From positions 1 to 64,000 of the forward strand of contig NW_014575405.1 in NCBI RefSeq assembly GCF_000803265.1: a stretch of DNA of 64,000 bases. The letters are read 5' to 3'. The stretch's first letter is position 1; every line of letters begins with the position of its first letter. The notes under the pieces are model-generated. The model searched no databases. It was not told the origin of the DNA and was given only the letters and a program-made list of their open reading frames with translations. Shown one piece after another: positions 9,278-18,069 of the stretch. Source of the stretch: Ordospora colligata OC4. Taxonomy: Eukaryota; Microsporidia; Ordosporidae. A program made the position numbers and the translations under genes.

Positions 9278-9348
9278 ATGTGTAGTTAATGTTTACAAAC
9301 TATCGATAAATTGTGATAATGAAACACAAATAAACATGCCATCAAACA

Positions 9349-10752
9349 TCATTGAGTCTTTGAAATCTGCTCATACTCCAATGCAGTCTTCTTTGTTCTT
9401 ATTCTTGTCTTGTTTGTGATTCTACTGCCCAAGAAGAATGATCCGACAAAAATAACTGCCACTCCAAAGGCAAAGACTCTCAGCTGACTGGTTGTGTACT
9501 GCTCAAATTCCCTGAAATATATTCCCGCTGTTATTATACTTAGAAATGTCCAGGTTACATGAAACATTGGAATGACAAGCAGAGCATCATAATGCCTTAA
9601 TGCTCGGTTGAGCCAGTATATCTGGAAAAATGTACATGTGCCAAGCACCAGTATAAAAAAGTATGTCGTAGAAAACACAAATTGATTGTCTCCAGAAATT
9701 GTTTTGTCAATCATCTCTCCAAGGCTCTTGACAGAAAGTGTGGTAAACGACGCTATGAATGATGAAAGGCACACATATGCCAGCGCCATCACATACTTCA
9801 TCACAAACCCATCTTCTTCAAACCATACTGAGCTACTCTTCAGAAACTTCATTCGCTCTCCAGGCAGCTCCCAGTTGCTGTTTATCTCCACATACTTGAT
9901 AAATGCAAACAGATAAACTATCACAACCAGAATAAGTCCAAACCAAACCAATGTTTCTGTTCGTTTGTACATTTTTATCAACTCACACAAGCTGTACACC
10001 TTGTGAGTGATTGTCGTGTTCATAACAACAAGCGTAGTGCCTGCAAACACAAAGAATATTGCACAGAAGTCCCTCCATGTAAATACCTCGTTATTGATCA
10101 TTGGTGCAAAGATGCTGTTCGACACAAGCCCAGTGGCACTCAGTGCTGCAATCAGCGACTGATTCCCAAACACATACGAGCAATATCCAAAGAACTTGCC
10201 TATTCCATACATTATGCATCCAAGATAAAGTGTTTGGAACCTTGTATTGAGAATCTCAATGCATGCGTGTCTATATGATTTCTTTTGTAGATTAACACCG
10301 ATATTGATTCCAATGTTTCCACTTATTGACAGAAGCACTCCAAACATCCATGAGTTCGATTTGTCTGGAACACATTCATATGTGCCTTTGGAACCTAGTA
10401 AGCACGAGTGGCGAGTGTCACACCCACTGAGTGCCCTTGGTCTATGCACATTGCAAGACTTTCCTAATGGAATGTTTCTGCAGCAATACATAGATCCGAG
10501 TGTCTTTGGATCTTCATACTCACATTCATCCTCAACCTTGCATTTCTCAGTGCAGGCAAGTGGCCCAAAGAACGAGTAGGACGAGCAATCAGTAGGCTTT
10601 AGACAATGCATCCCTGGTGAAAGGATCTTTTGGCAGGTGTAGTTAACACAATACAGCGAGTGGATATCCGGCCTGGATCTATTAAGGCAATCACTGTCTC
10701 TAACACACGCATGAAGTGCCACTGCCTGTTTAAGCATGCATAAAAACATCAT
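9349..10752 (-). CDS. NIPA-like (DUF803) membrane transporter with cysteine-rich N-terminal ectodomain
   Basis: 467 aa from the first ATG (10752); the longer open frame to 10767 starts with TTG. Residues 1-16 look like a signal peptide. Residues 17-125 are a hydrophilic domain with about 16 cysteines. From about 140 there are roughly nine membrane segments with NIPA features: LLSISGNIGINIGVNLQKKS, then SLIAALSATGLVSNSIFAPMI, then a C-terminal block with NRALRHYDALLVIPMF. NIPA proteins carry Mg2+ and are related to the drug/metabolite transporter superfamily. The luminal or extracellular Cys-rich module is not a standard part of the family. The transported ion is inferred. Confidence 0.75.
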   Translation of the reverse strand: MMFLCMLKQAVALHACVRDSDCLNRSRPDIHSLYCVNYTCQKILSPGMHCLKPTDCSSYSFFGPLACTEKCKVEDECEYEDPKTLGSMYCCRNIPLGKSCNVHRPRALSGCDTRHSCLLGSKGTYECVPDKSNSWMFGVLLSISGNIGINIGVNLQKKSYRHACIEILNTRFQTLYLGCIMYGIGKFFGYCSYVFGNQSLIAALSATGLVSNSIFAPMINNEVFTWRDFCAIFFVFAGTTLVVMNTTITHKVYSLCELIKMYKRTETLVWFGLILVVIVYLFAFIKYVEINSNWELPGERMKFLKSSSVWFEEDGFVMKYVMALAYVCLSSFIASFTTLSVKSLGEMIDKTISGDNQFVFSTTYFFILVLGTCTFFQIYWLNRALRHYDALLVIPMFHVTWTFLSIITAGIYFREFEQYTTSQLRVFAFGVAVIFVGSFFLGSRITNKTRIRTKKTALEYEQISKTQ

Positions 10753-10799
10753 TATTTGTTTATTCAAAAGGGTTTATATTCTCATTTCAGCCGCACATT

Positions 10800-11666
10800 T
10801 CATTCTGTCGTTGTTTTCAGTGCGCTGTACTTACCATATGCTAGCATAAAAAGCATCCTTGGCTCATTTACAAGCATTGCAACCTTGCTTATACTCCTAA
10901 ACATACTCTCAAGAATCTCATCATTTGAATTATAAAGCTTGCAGTCCACCATTGCGCCATCCTTTACAAACATTCCAATGTCGCATGCTAATGCTTTAAA
11001 CCTCATATACATTTCATTGTTTTCTTGTTCAACTGTCACTATTTGTATTCCAAATATGTTCTTAACAAACTCAACAGCTCGGCTATACCAAACATATGAT
11101 TCCTCCATGTAATTCTCCATGGTTACCAAAGACAGTCGTCTTTGTCGTGCTGAAAGGTTTTCTTTCTTTGCACGCATGCTTCGCAGATTTTCTTCTGCAT
11201 CAGTCGTCTCCAGTTGCGCAAGCTTTTTCCTTAATGAATCAATCTTGTCAACATGCTGTTGAATGTCTTGGCATTTCTTATCAAACTGAACCACAAGTTC
11301 ATCATATGATCTCAGATTCTCATCAAGGATCTCTATTCGTGAATACTCCTGTGCAAGATCTATTTCTCTCTGTTGTTCTTCACGTAAGGTTTTTTCACAT
11401 TCCTCCAGTCTCATCTCCATCCCATGTGTTGCTTCAGATAGCTCTGCAATCAACTTAGATGCATCACTACTAACAGACTTTACACTCTTCAGCTGTGCTT
11501 TGCTATTGCTTAGTATCGTCAGTAGATCTGGTGCTTCTCTATTTTCTACCTTCAGGCTTTGTAGTAAAAGCATCTTTGTTGTTCTTTCAATGTATCCAAA
11601 CTTGTAGTTGTTGAAGTAATCCTTGGCATGCATATAATCGTGATCTGCAGTCTCATATTTGTCCAT
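10800..11666 (-). CDS. Coiled-coil protein, possibly Spc7/KNL1- or Spc25-type kinetochore component
   Basis: 288 aa. Residues 60-175 are a long coiled coil with heptad Leu/Ile and Glu/Lys. After ENYMEESYVWYSRAVEFVKNIFG comes a compact alternating strand/helix C-terminal domain (about 195-280) that looks like an RWD-type fold: IQIVTVEQENNEMYMRF, GAMVDCKLYN. The layout of coiled coil, W-Y helix, then RWD recalls Spc7/KNL1 or Spc25, but sequence identity is too low to be sure. The ATG at 11666 follows CCCTGA. Confidence 0.55.
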   Translation of the reverse strand: MDKYETADHDYMHAKDYFNNYKFGYIERTTKMLLLQSLKVENREAPDLLTILSNSKAQLKSVKSVSSDASKLIAELSEATHGMEMRLEECEKTLREEQQREIDLAQEYSRIEILDENLRSYDELVVQFDKKCQDIQQHVDKIDSLRKKLAQLETTDAEENLRSMRAKKENLSARQRRLSLVTMENYMEESYVWYSRAVEFVKNIFGIQIVTVEQENNEMYMRFKALACDIGMFVKDGAMVDCKLYNSNDEILESMFRSISKVAMLVNEPRMLFMLAYGKYSALKTTTE

Positions 11667-11806
11667 TCAGGGAGCATTAAATCACATGTTTAACAATTAC
11701 ACACATTTGCATTAAATCGCTAGCTTAGATTTAATCGCTAAATTCTTTCCATAAACATTCTGCGACACCTGCATCTTATTACATTCTCTAGTATATAAGG
11801 CTCGTA

Positions 11807-12679
11807 TTACTTCTGTTCATATGAAATTCCGTACGAATACATCACTACAGAGACAGATCCGAGTAGCAAAGAAAAAGCTTTCCATGCATTTATGCTTTCA
11901 TTCAGAACGATAATGCCAAGAAACGATCCAAAGCTTTTGTTCAATGCTCCAAGCATCCCAAGAGTCGTTGAGGAAAGAACATTCAATGTCCATGCCGTAC
12001 TAAATGATGTGAAAAACGCACAGACAGATGACACAAACACCCATGCTATCACTTCCGTGGAAATTCCCTTGCTGCTTTTATTGTCAAATACAAACGATAA
12101 GGGTGCGAGAATAGGTAAAGACACAAGGTTCGAGTAATACACTGACTCAGTCTTTGCTCTACTATCTGTATCCATAGCTATTTTCAGGGAAAGCACATAT
12201 GCAGTTGTGGACACAATGTTTATCAACATCCAACCATATTCAATCGCAAGGATCGCTTCTGAAGAGTCTCCTATATAAGAGCTTCCAATCATTAACATGA
12301 ACGATGTGTATGCAAGTGTAGATATTTTTCTATTAAAAAGCCTTTTTTCTAGCAGTGCGGTTATCACAATACTGCAGTTCTTAAACAGCGTGTATATTGA
12401 GATAGGTAAGTAATACAGCGACTTAGATCCAGAAAATATCATCACGGTCAGTAGCAAAGATGGAACCATCCACTTTTTGAACCTTGTGAGCTCAAAATCT
12501 ACGACACCGATTCTCCTCAGAATTAACAATGAACAAACAATTGTGAGAGATTGGAGCATCACAAGCAAATACTGCATTTCAAACTGCAGATCGGACAGAA
12601 TGTATTTGTTTACGAGCGTCGTTGTCATTGAACTAAGCAGATACACAGAGCTTGATATGAGCTGCTCAAATGCTTTCAT
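11807..12679 (-). CDS. VRG4: GDP-mannose transporter (Vrg4-like nucleotide-sugar carrier)
   Basis: 290 aa, about ten membrane segments. Diagnostic strings of the Vrg4/GONST group: TTLVNKYILSD in the first helix, MIFSGSKSLYYLPISIYTLFKN, and the GALNK nucleotide-binding motif near residue 244. Vrg4 brings GDP-mannose into the Golgi in exchange for GMP for protein and lipid mannosylation. Microsporidia retain O-mannosylation, which fits. It is shorter than yeast Vrg4 (337 aa), having lost the N-terminal tail. The ATG at 12679 has no clear CCC run. Confidence 0.88.
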   Translation of the reverse strand: MKAFEQLISSSVYLLSSMTTTLVNKYILSDLQFEMQYLLVMLQSLTIVCSLLILRRIGVVDFELTRFKKWMVPSLLLTVMIFSGSKSLYYLPISIYTLFKNCSIVITALLEKRLFNRKISTLAYTSFMLMIGSSYIGDSSEAILAIEYGWMLINIVSTTAYVLSLKIAMDTDSRAKTESVYYSNLVSLPILAPLSFVFDNKSSKGISTEVIAWVFVSSVCAFFTSFSTAWTLNVLSSTTLGMLGALNKSFGSFLGIIVLNESINAWKAFSLLLGSVSVVMYSYGISYEQK

Positions 12680-13038
12680 ATTGATTCAGTTTATTGCATT
12701 TCAAAAGCAAATATGAAACATTGCATCAAAATATCTTTAATTTTCATTCTATGATCATCAAATGTGTTCATAAGTTAATGATTTGTAGGTTTTGTGCCAT
12801 AATCATAGATAAAAGATTCATCATAAGTTGTAGATAATCTTCATTCATCATAACTATAGATATTAATTCATCATAAATTATAGATAATCATAGACAATCA
12901 TTCATAATTGTAAATATACCACCTCACATATCATTTAGCATGTTCAACATAGGAGCATCTAGAATACAATATCCCAAATTCAAGGTATTGCTTATTCTCC
13001 TTATTCACATTATATATGAGTTGTAAACCTCCCATGAC
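12680..13038. repeat. Intergenic region with degenerate 26-28 bp repeats
   Basis: 359 bases between divergent genes. From about 12800 to 12916 a unit close to 'ttcatcataagttgtagata' recurs roughly four times with drift (at about 12817, 12845, 12867 and 12900). Elsewhere it is plain AT-rich DNA. A CCC run at 13031-13033 belongs to the next gene. I see no RNA gene. Confidence 0.5.
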
Positions 13039-13701
13039 ATGAGAAGATTAGTAGGAAAGGTATTGATGTATATATGGCCTTTGGTAGTCGGTTCATTCTT
13101 GCTTACTCCAGTATCTCAAATCACGGGTGAAAATCCAAGAGAAAATACTAGAGCAGTATGGTCTATTGTTGCCGTATTGTGTATTCCATCATTACTGGCC
13201 ATTTTTTACTATACTCAGAGTATCATGATCGAACGTAAAACCGGCGACACTAAATTTAATCATCATAAAGATAACCTGATACTCATCTTGATGCAATTAG
13301 GTGGAATCATCTCGTATACATTCACCACATACAGGTGCTTACACCCCGAATCTAAGGTTCTCAGTAAAGACTTTTTAACAATAATCAAGATTATAGCTGT
13401 GCTAAGCATTTTGAAATATATGCTGTTTTTGAGCAAGCATAACTGTTATGCATTTGTAGGTGTGTGTCGTGGATTTATTATAGGATGTTATCTGCTACTC
13501 ACTATAGGTATTTTCAGTATGGTAGATGGCTCTTCAAAAGTGAAGATCCTCAGTGATGCAATAGACACTATTGAGTCATCTCAATTAACCGTTAAGAATA
13601 TTGATCAGCTTCTGGGACATGTTGGTGAGTTCCAGAAAAATCAAGAACAAATCCTGCAACACATAGACACCGGCAAGAACATTGCGCCTCCAGTCGCATA
13701 A
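13039..13701 (+). CDS. Multi-pass membrane protein of unknown function
   Basis: 220 aa. About five hydrophobic segments (residues 8-25, 41-57, 81-97, 113-131, 138-160) are followed by a soluble C-terminal helix (175-205) rich in Gln, Glu and Ile that may form a coiled coil. I recognise no family. The ATG at 13039 sits five bases after a CCC run, so the gene uses the normal start signal. It is probably lineage-specific. Nothing in its neighbours suggests a role. Confidence 0.65.
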   Translation: MRRLVGKVLMYIWPLVVGSFLLTPVSQITGENPRENTRAVWSIVAVLCIPSLLAIFYYTQSIMIERKTGDTKFNHHKDNLILILMQLGGIISYTFTTYRCLHPESKVLSKDFLTIIKIIAVLSILKYMLFLSKHNCYAFVGVCRGFIIGCYLLLTIGIFSMVDGSSKVKILSDAIDTIESSQLTVKNIDQLLGHVGEFQKNQEQILQHIDTGKNIAPPVA

Positions 13702-13792
13702 ATATGCTTAAATAAACAATAAACAATAAATTTATACACTTCTAATAATTATCATGAAGTACAACAGATCACATAGATTAGTACAAGATAGG

Positions 13793-14323
13793 TTATGCAC
13801 CAATCTCCTTGAATTTATCTAATATCTTGAGTATTGCATCCTCAATCTTCTTGTACTCTGCTTCTTCATCTTCTTCAACAAATACCTCATTGGGTTCGCC
13901 TCTGTACACAATTTCATCAACTCGTTCATTCACAATCACATCTGTGGCTCCATGCAGCTGAAGAAAATGACTGCAATGTATCTTTTCTCCATTGCACAGC
14001 ACAATCTTTATTTGAATACTGAACTCGCCCCATCCCCTTTCTACCATCTCAAACGGATATTCCACACTCACCAATCGGTTGCTAAACGATTCATGTAGTC
14101 TGAACTCAACCTTCTTGACTACATCAGCAGGTGCATGCACATAGACCTTCCATTCATGTGTAAGTTCAGGAACAGGCCTTTCACTTTCAGGGATTATTCT
14201 TGCTTCATTTCCAATCGTAACCTTACAACTTCTAAACCCATCCATCAAGGGCAAATCATTTGTAAATCCTCTAGTCACATCCAAGTAATCATTACTTACA
14301 TTTACAGAAGCCATTTCAGACAT
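13793..14323 (-). CDS. YEATS-domain protein (Yaf9/Taf14 type)
   Basis: 176 aa. The YEATS domain covers about residues 30-125: HEWKVYVHAP, VKKVEFRLHESF, FEMVERGWGEFSIQIKI and the HFLQL strand. The Gly-Trp-Gly and His/Ser of the acyl-lysine reader pocket are present. A short C-terminal helix (155-175) matches the coiled coil of Yaf9. Yaf9 is shared by the SWR1 and NuA4 chromatin complexes; Taf14 by TFIID and others. Which one this replaces cannot be told. Only 14 bases separate its start from the stop of the next gene. Confidence 0.87.
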   Translation of the reverse strand: MSEMASVNVSNDYLDVTRGFTNDLPLMDGFRSCKVTIGNEARIIPESERPVPELTHEWKVYVHAPADVVKKVEFRLHESFSNRLVSVEYPFEMVERGWGEFSIQIKIVLCNGEKIHCSHFLQLHGATDVIVNERVDEIVYRGEPNEVFVEEDEEAEYKKIEDAILKILDKFKEIGA

Positions 14324-14337
14324 TAATAGGAATCAAA

Positions 14338-15696
14338 TTATACATTCCGCACATATTTCATAAACAATTCAAGCGTCTTACACGGACTATGCGTTTCAAG
14401 ACCAATTTCCTTTACCTGACTTATTTTGTGAATCATTGCCTCGGTGTAGTCAATCTTGTGTGGAAGATTCAAAAGAGATGTTATTGTAAATCTATTCTTC
14501 TTAACAATCGTATGGCTCTTGTTGTATCTTATCCTTCTAACAATCGATAAATAATACCAAAGATTTTCAGAATGCTCTAGTAGCTGAAATATTGCTTCTG
14601 TCAATTCAACATCCACATCATTGATGTCAAGTATTATGTTCTTTGCAGCTAGTATGTCATCAGTGCTTATTCCATCTCTATTCACCATTGATCTATTTCC
14701 TCCAAGCCTGATAAGAATTTCTAAGCAATCAAAGTGATCATGAGATGCACAATAATGCATTGCAGTGTTTCCAAGGTAATCTACTGCATTAATATTACAT
14801 TCAAGTGCTAGGAAAGCAATTATCTGCTCAATGTCTCCATCAATCGACTTCACATGCAATGCAGACATCCCATTGATCTCCTGAGTAATTGATGTTTGGT
14901 ACCTACTGAAAAGAAAAACAAACTCTATGTTATTCTGCACAAGATAGCACAGCCTACTCGCTTTTGCAAGCTCTGGATTCCTGTCGAGGACTTTTTTTGC
15001 TGCTGCGATATCATCGCTCATGCATAAAAAATCAACCAGAAACAAAGGTTTGTCCGCTGCTTTAACCACTTCAATTCCTCTATATGCATTTAGCAAGCCA
15101 TACTGCCTCATTGTTACAAAGTTAAATGTCTGTTTTGTATCTAAGGTTTTCCCATCAAAGGACGCAATCATCTGTGGCGTGAGCCCGTTCCAACACAACT
15201 CATAATTCGGTGAGAAATTCATAAAAACTGACAAAACTTCATTGCTCATTGCACATGCAAGATGAAAATATGTTGGGGAAAGCGCATTCCCAAATATCGA
15301 TGAATTAATGCTGCTTGGAAACCCGCCACTAAGTATCGAGTATACCAAGTCAGGTTTGTTTTTGATCATTGCCAGAAGCAACACAATATTGGCTTGGTTG
15401 TAACACTGGCGCTTTACTTCAACATTTGGCTTGAATGAACGTCCATCAATCAATGCAAGCTTGATGAGATTTAATTTATATCCAAACACTGCATTACCTC
15501 TTGGTGACTTGTAAATCACTTTGGTTGAAGGATCGGAAACCTCGTTAGATGACAATCCAGTTTGTCTGTAGCTCTGACTTAATGTACGGAGATTCATCAA
15601 ACACAACCTCTGGTTCGTGTAATTTGTGTCTGACAGAATGAACTCGTGGTATTCTTTCCGTCTTCTGCTCATGTTGGACAATTGTTCAGCTTTCAT
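14338..15696 (-). CDS. Ankyrin-repeat protein
   Basis: 452 aa. Ankyrin units are clear around residues 270-345 (GMSALHVKSIDGDIEQII, then NAVDYLGNTAMHYCASHDHFDCLEILIRLGGNRS). Weaker units occur at about 100-180. The C-terminal 100 residues are helical and basic. Ankyrin repeats bind other proteins; no catalytic domain is seen. The ATG at 15696 is the first in frame; a second Met at residue 9 is possible. It is divergent from Nup54, with 68 bases between starts. Confidence 0.75.
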   Translation of the reverse strand: MKAEQLSNMSRRRKEYHEFILSDTNYTNQRLCLMNLRTLSQSYRQTGLSSNEVSDPSTKVIYKSPRGNAVFGYKLNLIKLALIDGRSFKPNVEVKRQCYNQANIVLLLAMIKNKPDLVYSILSGGFPSSINSSIFGNALSPTYFHLACAMSNEVLSVFMNFSPNYELCWNGLTPQMIASFDGKTLDTKQTFNFVTMRQYGLLNAYRGIEVVKAADKPLFLVDFLCMSDDIAAAKKVLDRNPELAKASRLCYLVQNNIEFVFLFSRYQTSITQEINGMSALHVKSIDGDIEQIIAFLALECNINAVDYLGNTAMHYCASHDHFDCLEILIRLGGNRSMVNRDGISTDDILAAKNIILDINDVDVELTEAIFQLLEHSENLWYYLSIVRRIRYNKSHTIVKKNRFTITSLLNLPHKIDYTEAMIHKISQVKEIGLETHSPCKTLELFMKYVRNV

Positions 15697-15764
15697 TCAG
15701 CACATATACAAAATGATTTTTTTTAGTTCAGGCATTGCACAAATGTTATTACCGCATAAAACCC
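15697..15764. promoter_or_regulatory. 68-bp bidirectional start region (ankyrin protein / Nup54)
   Basis: Two genes on opposite strands start within 68 bases. On the Nup54 side CCC is directly adjacent to the ATG at 15765. The ankyrin side has no CCC run near its ATG. Such a short shared spacer leaves room for only one promoter region. Confidence 0.4.
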
Positions 15765-16379
15765 ATGGAGTACAAGATACAGAAGGATCAGGAACTGCTG
15801 GCAATAATCGACAATATTGAGAAGAGCTATGACCCAAGCTCACCGGCATATAAATTCAAATATGTATTCTACAACAAGGTAGACCAGCCATTCTACCGCC
15901 CAGCCGACTTTCCAGAAGCCCTTTGGAACATTTCATTAAGTGAGGATCCTACAATGATGCCTGTCCTCTTGAAAGGCGAAGATATTGAGCACCGGAAGGC
16001 GCTTCAAACAGATCTTTGCAAAAAGATCAACGACTCGTACGACTTCATTCGTAAGAAGATTAATGGACTGAGAATGAGGTCAGAACGATTGAAATCGAGA
16101 ATAGACGGATGTGCACAGATATACAGGAGGATTTTCGGAGGAGTTTACAACAAATTGAAGAAGGAAGAAGGAAAATGCACTTTGATTGATCAGATATACC
16201 GTGCAAATTTGTCAATTGACAAGAAGGAGAAATTGTATGTTGTTGAGAAAAAAAGCGAAGTAATCGACTTTTTGCTTGATATGAAATCAATGGGCGAGAA
16301 GATTTTGAAAAGCGCTGATGATGCATTGCAAGAACGTCAAAAGCAAGCAGTAATACTGAATGAACTAGATAGAATCTGA
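15765..16379 (+). CDS. Nucleoporin Nup54/Nup57
   Basis: 204 aa from the ATG at 15765, which directly follows CCC; the longer frame to 15735 starts with TTG. Residues 30-85 carry the Nup54 signature: YKFKYVFYNKV, Y-RP, PEALWNISLSEDP, MMPVLLKGEDI. The C-terminal 110 residues form helices and coiled coil that in yeast Nup57 assemble with Nsp1 and Nup49 in the central channel. The FG-repeat N-terminus of ordinary Nup54 is absent, so only the structural half remains. Confidence 0.82.
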   Translation: MEYKIQKDQELLAIIDNIEKSYDPSSPAYKFKYVFYNKVDQPFYRPADFPEALWNISLSEDPTMMPVLLKGEDIEHRKALQTDLCKKINDSYDFIRKKINGLRMRSERLKSRIDGCAQIYRRIFGGVYNKLKKEEGKCTLIDQIYRANLSIDKKEKLYVVEKKSEVIDFLLDMKSMGEKILKSADDALQERQKQAVILNELDRI

Positions 16380-16509
16380 TGATCAAGAAAGAGACTTTCT
16401 GATCACTAGCAAAGCTGTTTACATGTAAATGCAGTATTTAATTGCCATCTTATAGAATATCTTTGCCACTATGCATAACAGGATTAGTTATTAACTGGGC
16501 GTGCAGTTG

Positions 16510-16989
16510 CTACTCAGTGATGATTTCACCATACTTCATCTTAGTTGCAAGGCTTCTGCAGTCGATCCGTCCGTTTTCAACGCATCCCTTAAGAAGTAAA
16601 TTAACATCATCGTTTGACATGCAACTTCCTTTCTCTGTGAGCCAATGCCTAAGCATGCTTTCATCAATCTTTCCATCACCAATATCATCGAACTCTTTCA
16701 ATGCATTGAAGATGTCCTTTTCTGAATCTGTGCAGCTGAGTCTTTCTCCTATCATGGTAAGGAAAAGCATGTATGTCATATTGTCTCCGCTCTCATGCAT
16801 CATCTGATCTATTTCATTGCATGAGAAAGGAGATCCTATTGATGCAAGAAAGTTTTCAAGATCTGTTCGGTCAACAAATGTGTCACTATTTACGTCCAGG
16901 AAGTTGAATGCTTCTCGGAGCTCAACAATCTGGTTCTTTGTGAGCATGTGGAAGATATTGGAGTTCTGCCGCCCATGTCGTCTTCTCAT
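16510..16989 (-). CDS. Myosin regulatory light chain (EF-hand)
   Basis: 159 aa from the ATG at 16989, which has CCCC just upstream; the open frame beyond it begins with TTG. The basic N-terminus with a Ser before NIF (RQNSNIFHML) matches the phosphorylatable head of myosin II regulatory light chains. EF-hand 1 (DVNSDTFVDRTD) keeps its ligands; the others are degenerate, as is normal. TYMLFLTMIGERL matches the FTMFLTMFGEKL stretch. It should bind the IQ motif of a conventional myosin heavy chain. Immediate neighbours are Nup54 (tail-to-tail) and a Rho GTPase (same strand). Confidence 0.83.
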   Translation of the reverse strand: MRRRHGRQNSNIFHMLTKNQIVELREAFNFLDVNSDTFVDRTDLENFLASIGSPFSCNEIDQMMHESGDNMTYMLFLTMIGERLSCTDSEKDIFNALKEFDDIGDGKIDESMLRHWLTEKGSCMSNDDVNLLLKGCVENGRIDCRSLATKMKYGEIITE

Positions 16990-17074
16990 TGAAGGGGAGT
17001 CTCCTATTGATGGATGAACTGTCTTGACTTGACAATGCAAATAAACAAATCACATAAATATTTATTACATCTTT

Positions 17075-17617
17075 TCAGATACACTTGCAGCAGCATAGCC
17101 AAATAGACTCTGTTCTGGAGCGTCTTGTTTTCAAGACTGCATCGAGTGCAACACAGAATACCTTGTTTACGTTTATGAGCTCGAGAGATGAGCATTCTAT
17201 TGATGCGTACAGATTGTATTCATTTTTCAATGTCTCTGGATGTGCCTTATCGACCAGTTCGCCATCAACAACATCGCATTTTGTTCCACAAAGAATCATC
17301 GGAACATTGTATTTAGAAAGCTCTTCAATCCATGCTCGTGTATTTCTAAACGAAGTGGGACTGTTAACTGCATAGCATATCAAAAACACATCAGCTTCCT
17401 GTAAAAATTGTCCACGTAGATTTTTGTATTCGTCGCTTCCTGCGGTGTCCCACAGTGTTATACTGTACGTCTGACCATCTCTGGCCACCTCCTTGCTTGA
17501 CTTGTCGAAAAGAGTGGGGATGTATCCTTCAGGGTTCTTGCCTGTTATATATGTAGTTATGAGCCAGCTCTTGCCCACCGACGGATCTCCTACAAGGACA
17601 CATTTTACGGTTTCCAT
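17075..17617 (-). CDS. Rho-family small GTPase
   Basis: 180 aa from METVKC. G1 is GDPSVGKS, the switch I region YIPTLFDKSSKEV follows the Rho pattern YVPTVF, G3 is WDTAGSDEY, G4 is TKCD and G5 ECSSL. There is a short Rho-type insert region around 115-130. The C-terminus is LCCCKCI, giving a CaaX-like box with three further cysteines for lipidation. G1 has Pro where Rac/Cdc42 have Gly12-type GDGAVGKT, which is unusual and could affect GTP hydrolysis. The ATG at 17617 has no CCC run. It likely controls actin and polarity. Confidence 0.88.
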   Translation of the reverse strand: METVKCVLVGDPSVGKSWLITTYITGKNPEGYIPTLFDKSSKEVARDGQTYSITLWDTAGSDEYKNLRGQFLQEADVFLICYAVNSPTSFRNTRAWIEELSKYNVPMILCGTKCDVVDGELVDKAHPETLKNEYNLYASIECSSLELINVNKVFCVALDAVLKTRRSRTESIWLCCCKCI

Positions 17618-18069
17618 CGCACAGCTTGCTGAGAACTGTGGTTTTTGTTTTAAATGGATGTTTTTGGCGTGATTCAATCATAAACTGAAGACTGAGAAAC
17701 AGATTGGACGCTTGTGATCTTTTGTGATGGTTGAATTGGTCGTGTGTCATGTCTCCAGTTTTCATTGTAATGGGTTGGATCATACATTTTAGAATTAGAC
17801 TAGGATTAGAAGCTTTCTAAGTAGATGTATTTTATATACTGATTGCTTTTATGTTTTGATGCTTCTATGTACTGTAATAGCTACTGAATGATTATGCATG
17901 ACATCCATTGAAACACAGGTTGCAGAGTAATGCGAATGGTCAATTAACTTGTATATCTAAATGTTTCATTGGTGAAATGATACTCAGCAACCTGTAATCA
18001 ACAGTATTCTTATTATCTCCTTATTGCATGAGTATGAATATGATGATGTGATTTCATGCATACCCTTCA
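17618..18069. other. 452-bp spacer with one imperfect hairpin
   Basis: No convincing gene on either strand. A 14-bp arm at 17915-17928 pairs with 17982-17995, with one mismatch, around a 53-nt loop. This could fold in RNA but resembles no snRNA, SRP or RNase P core that I recognise. A CCC run at 18063-18065 is the start signal of the next gene. Confidence 0.35.
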
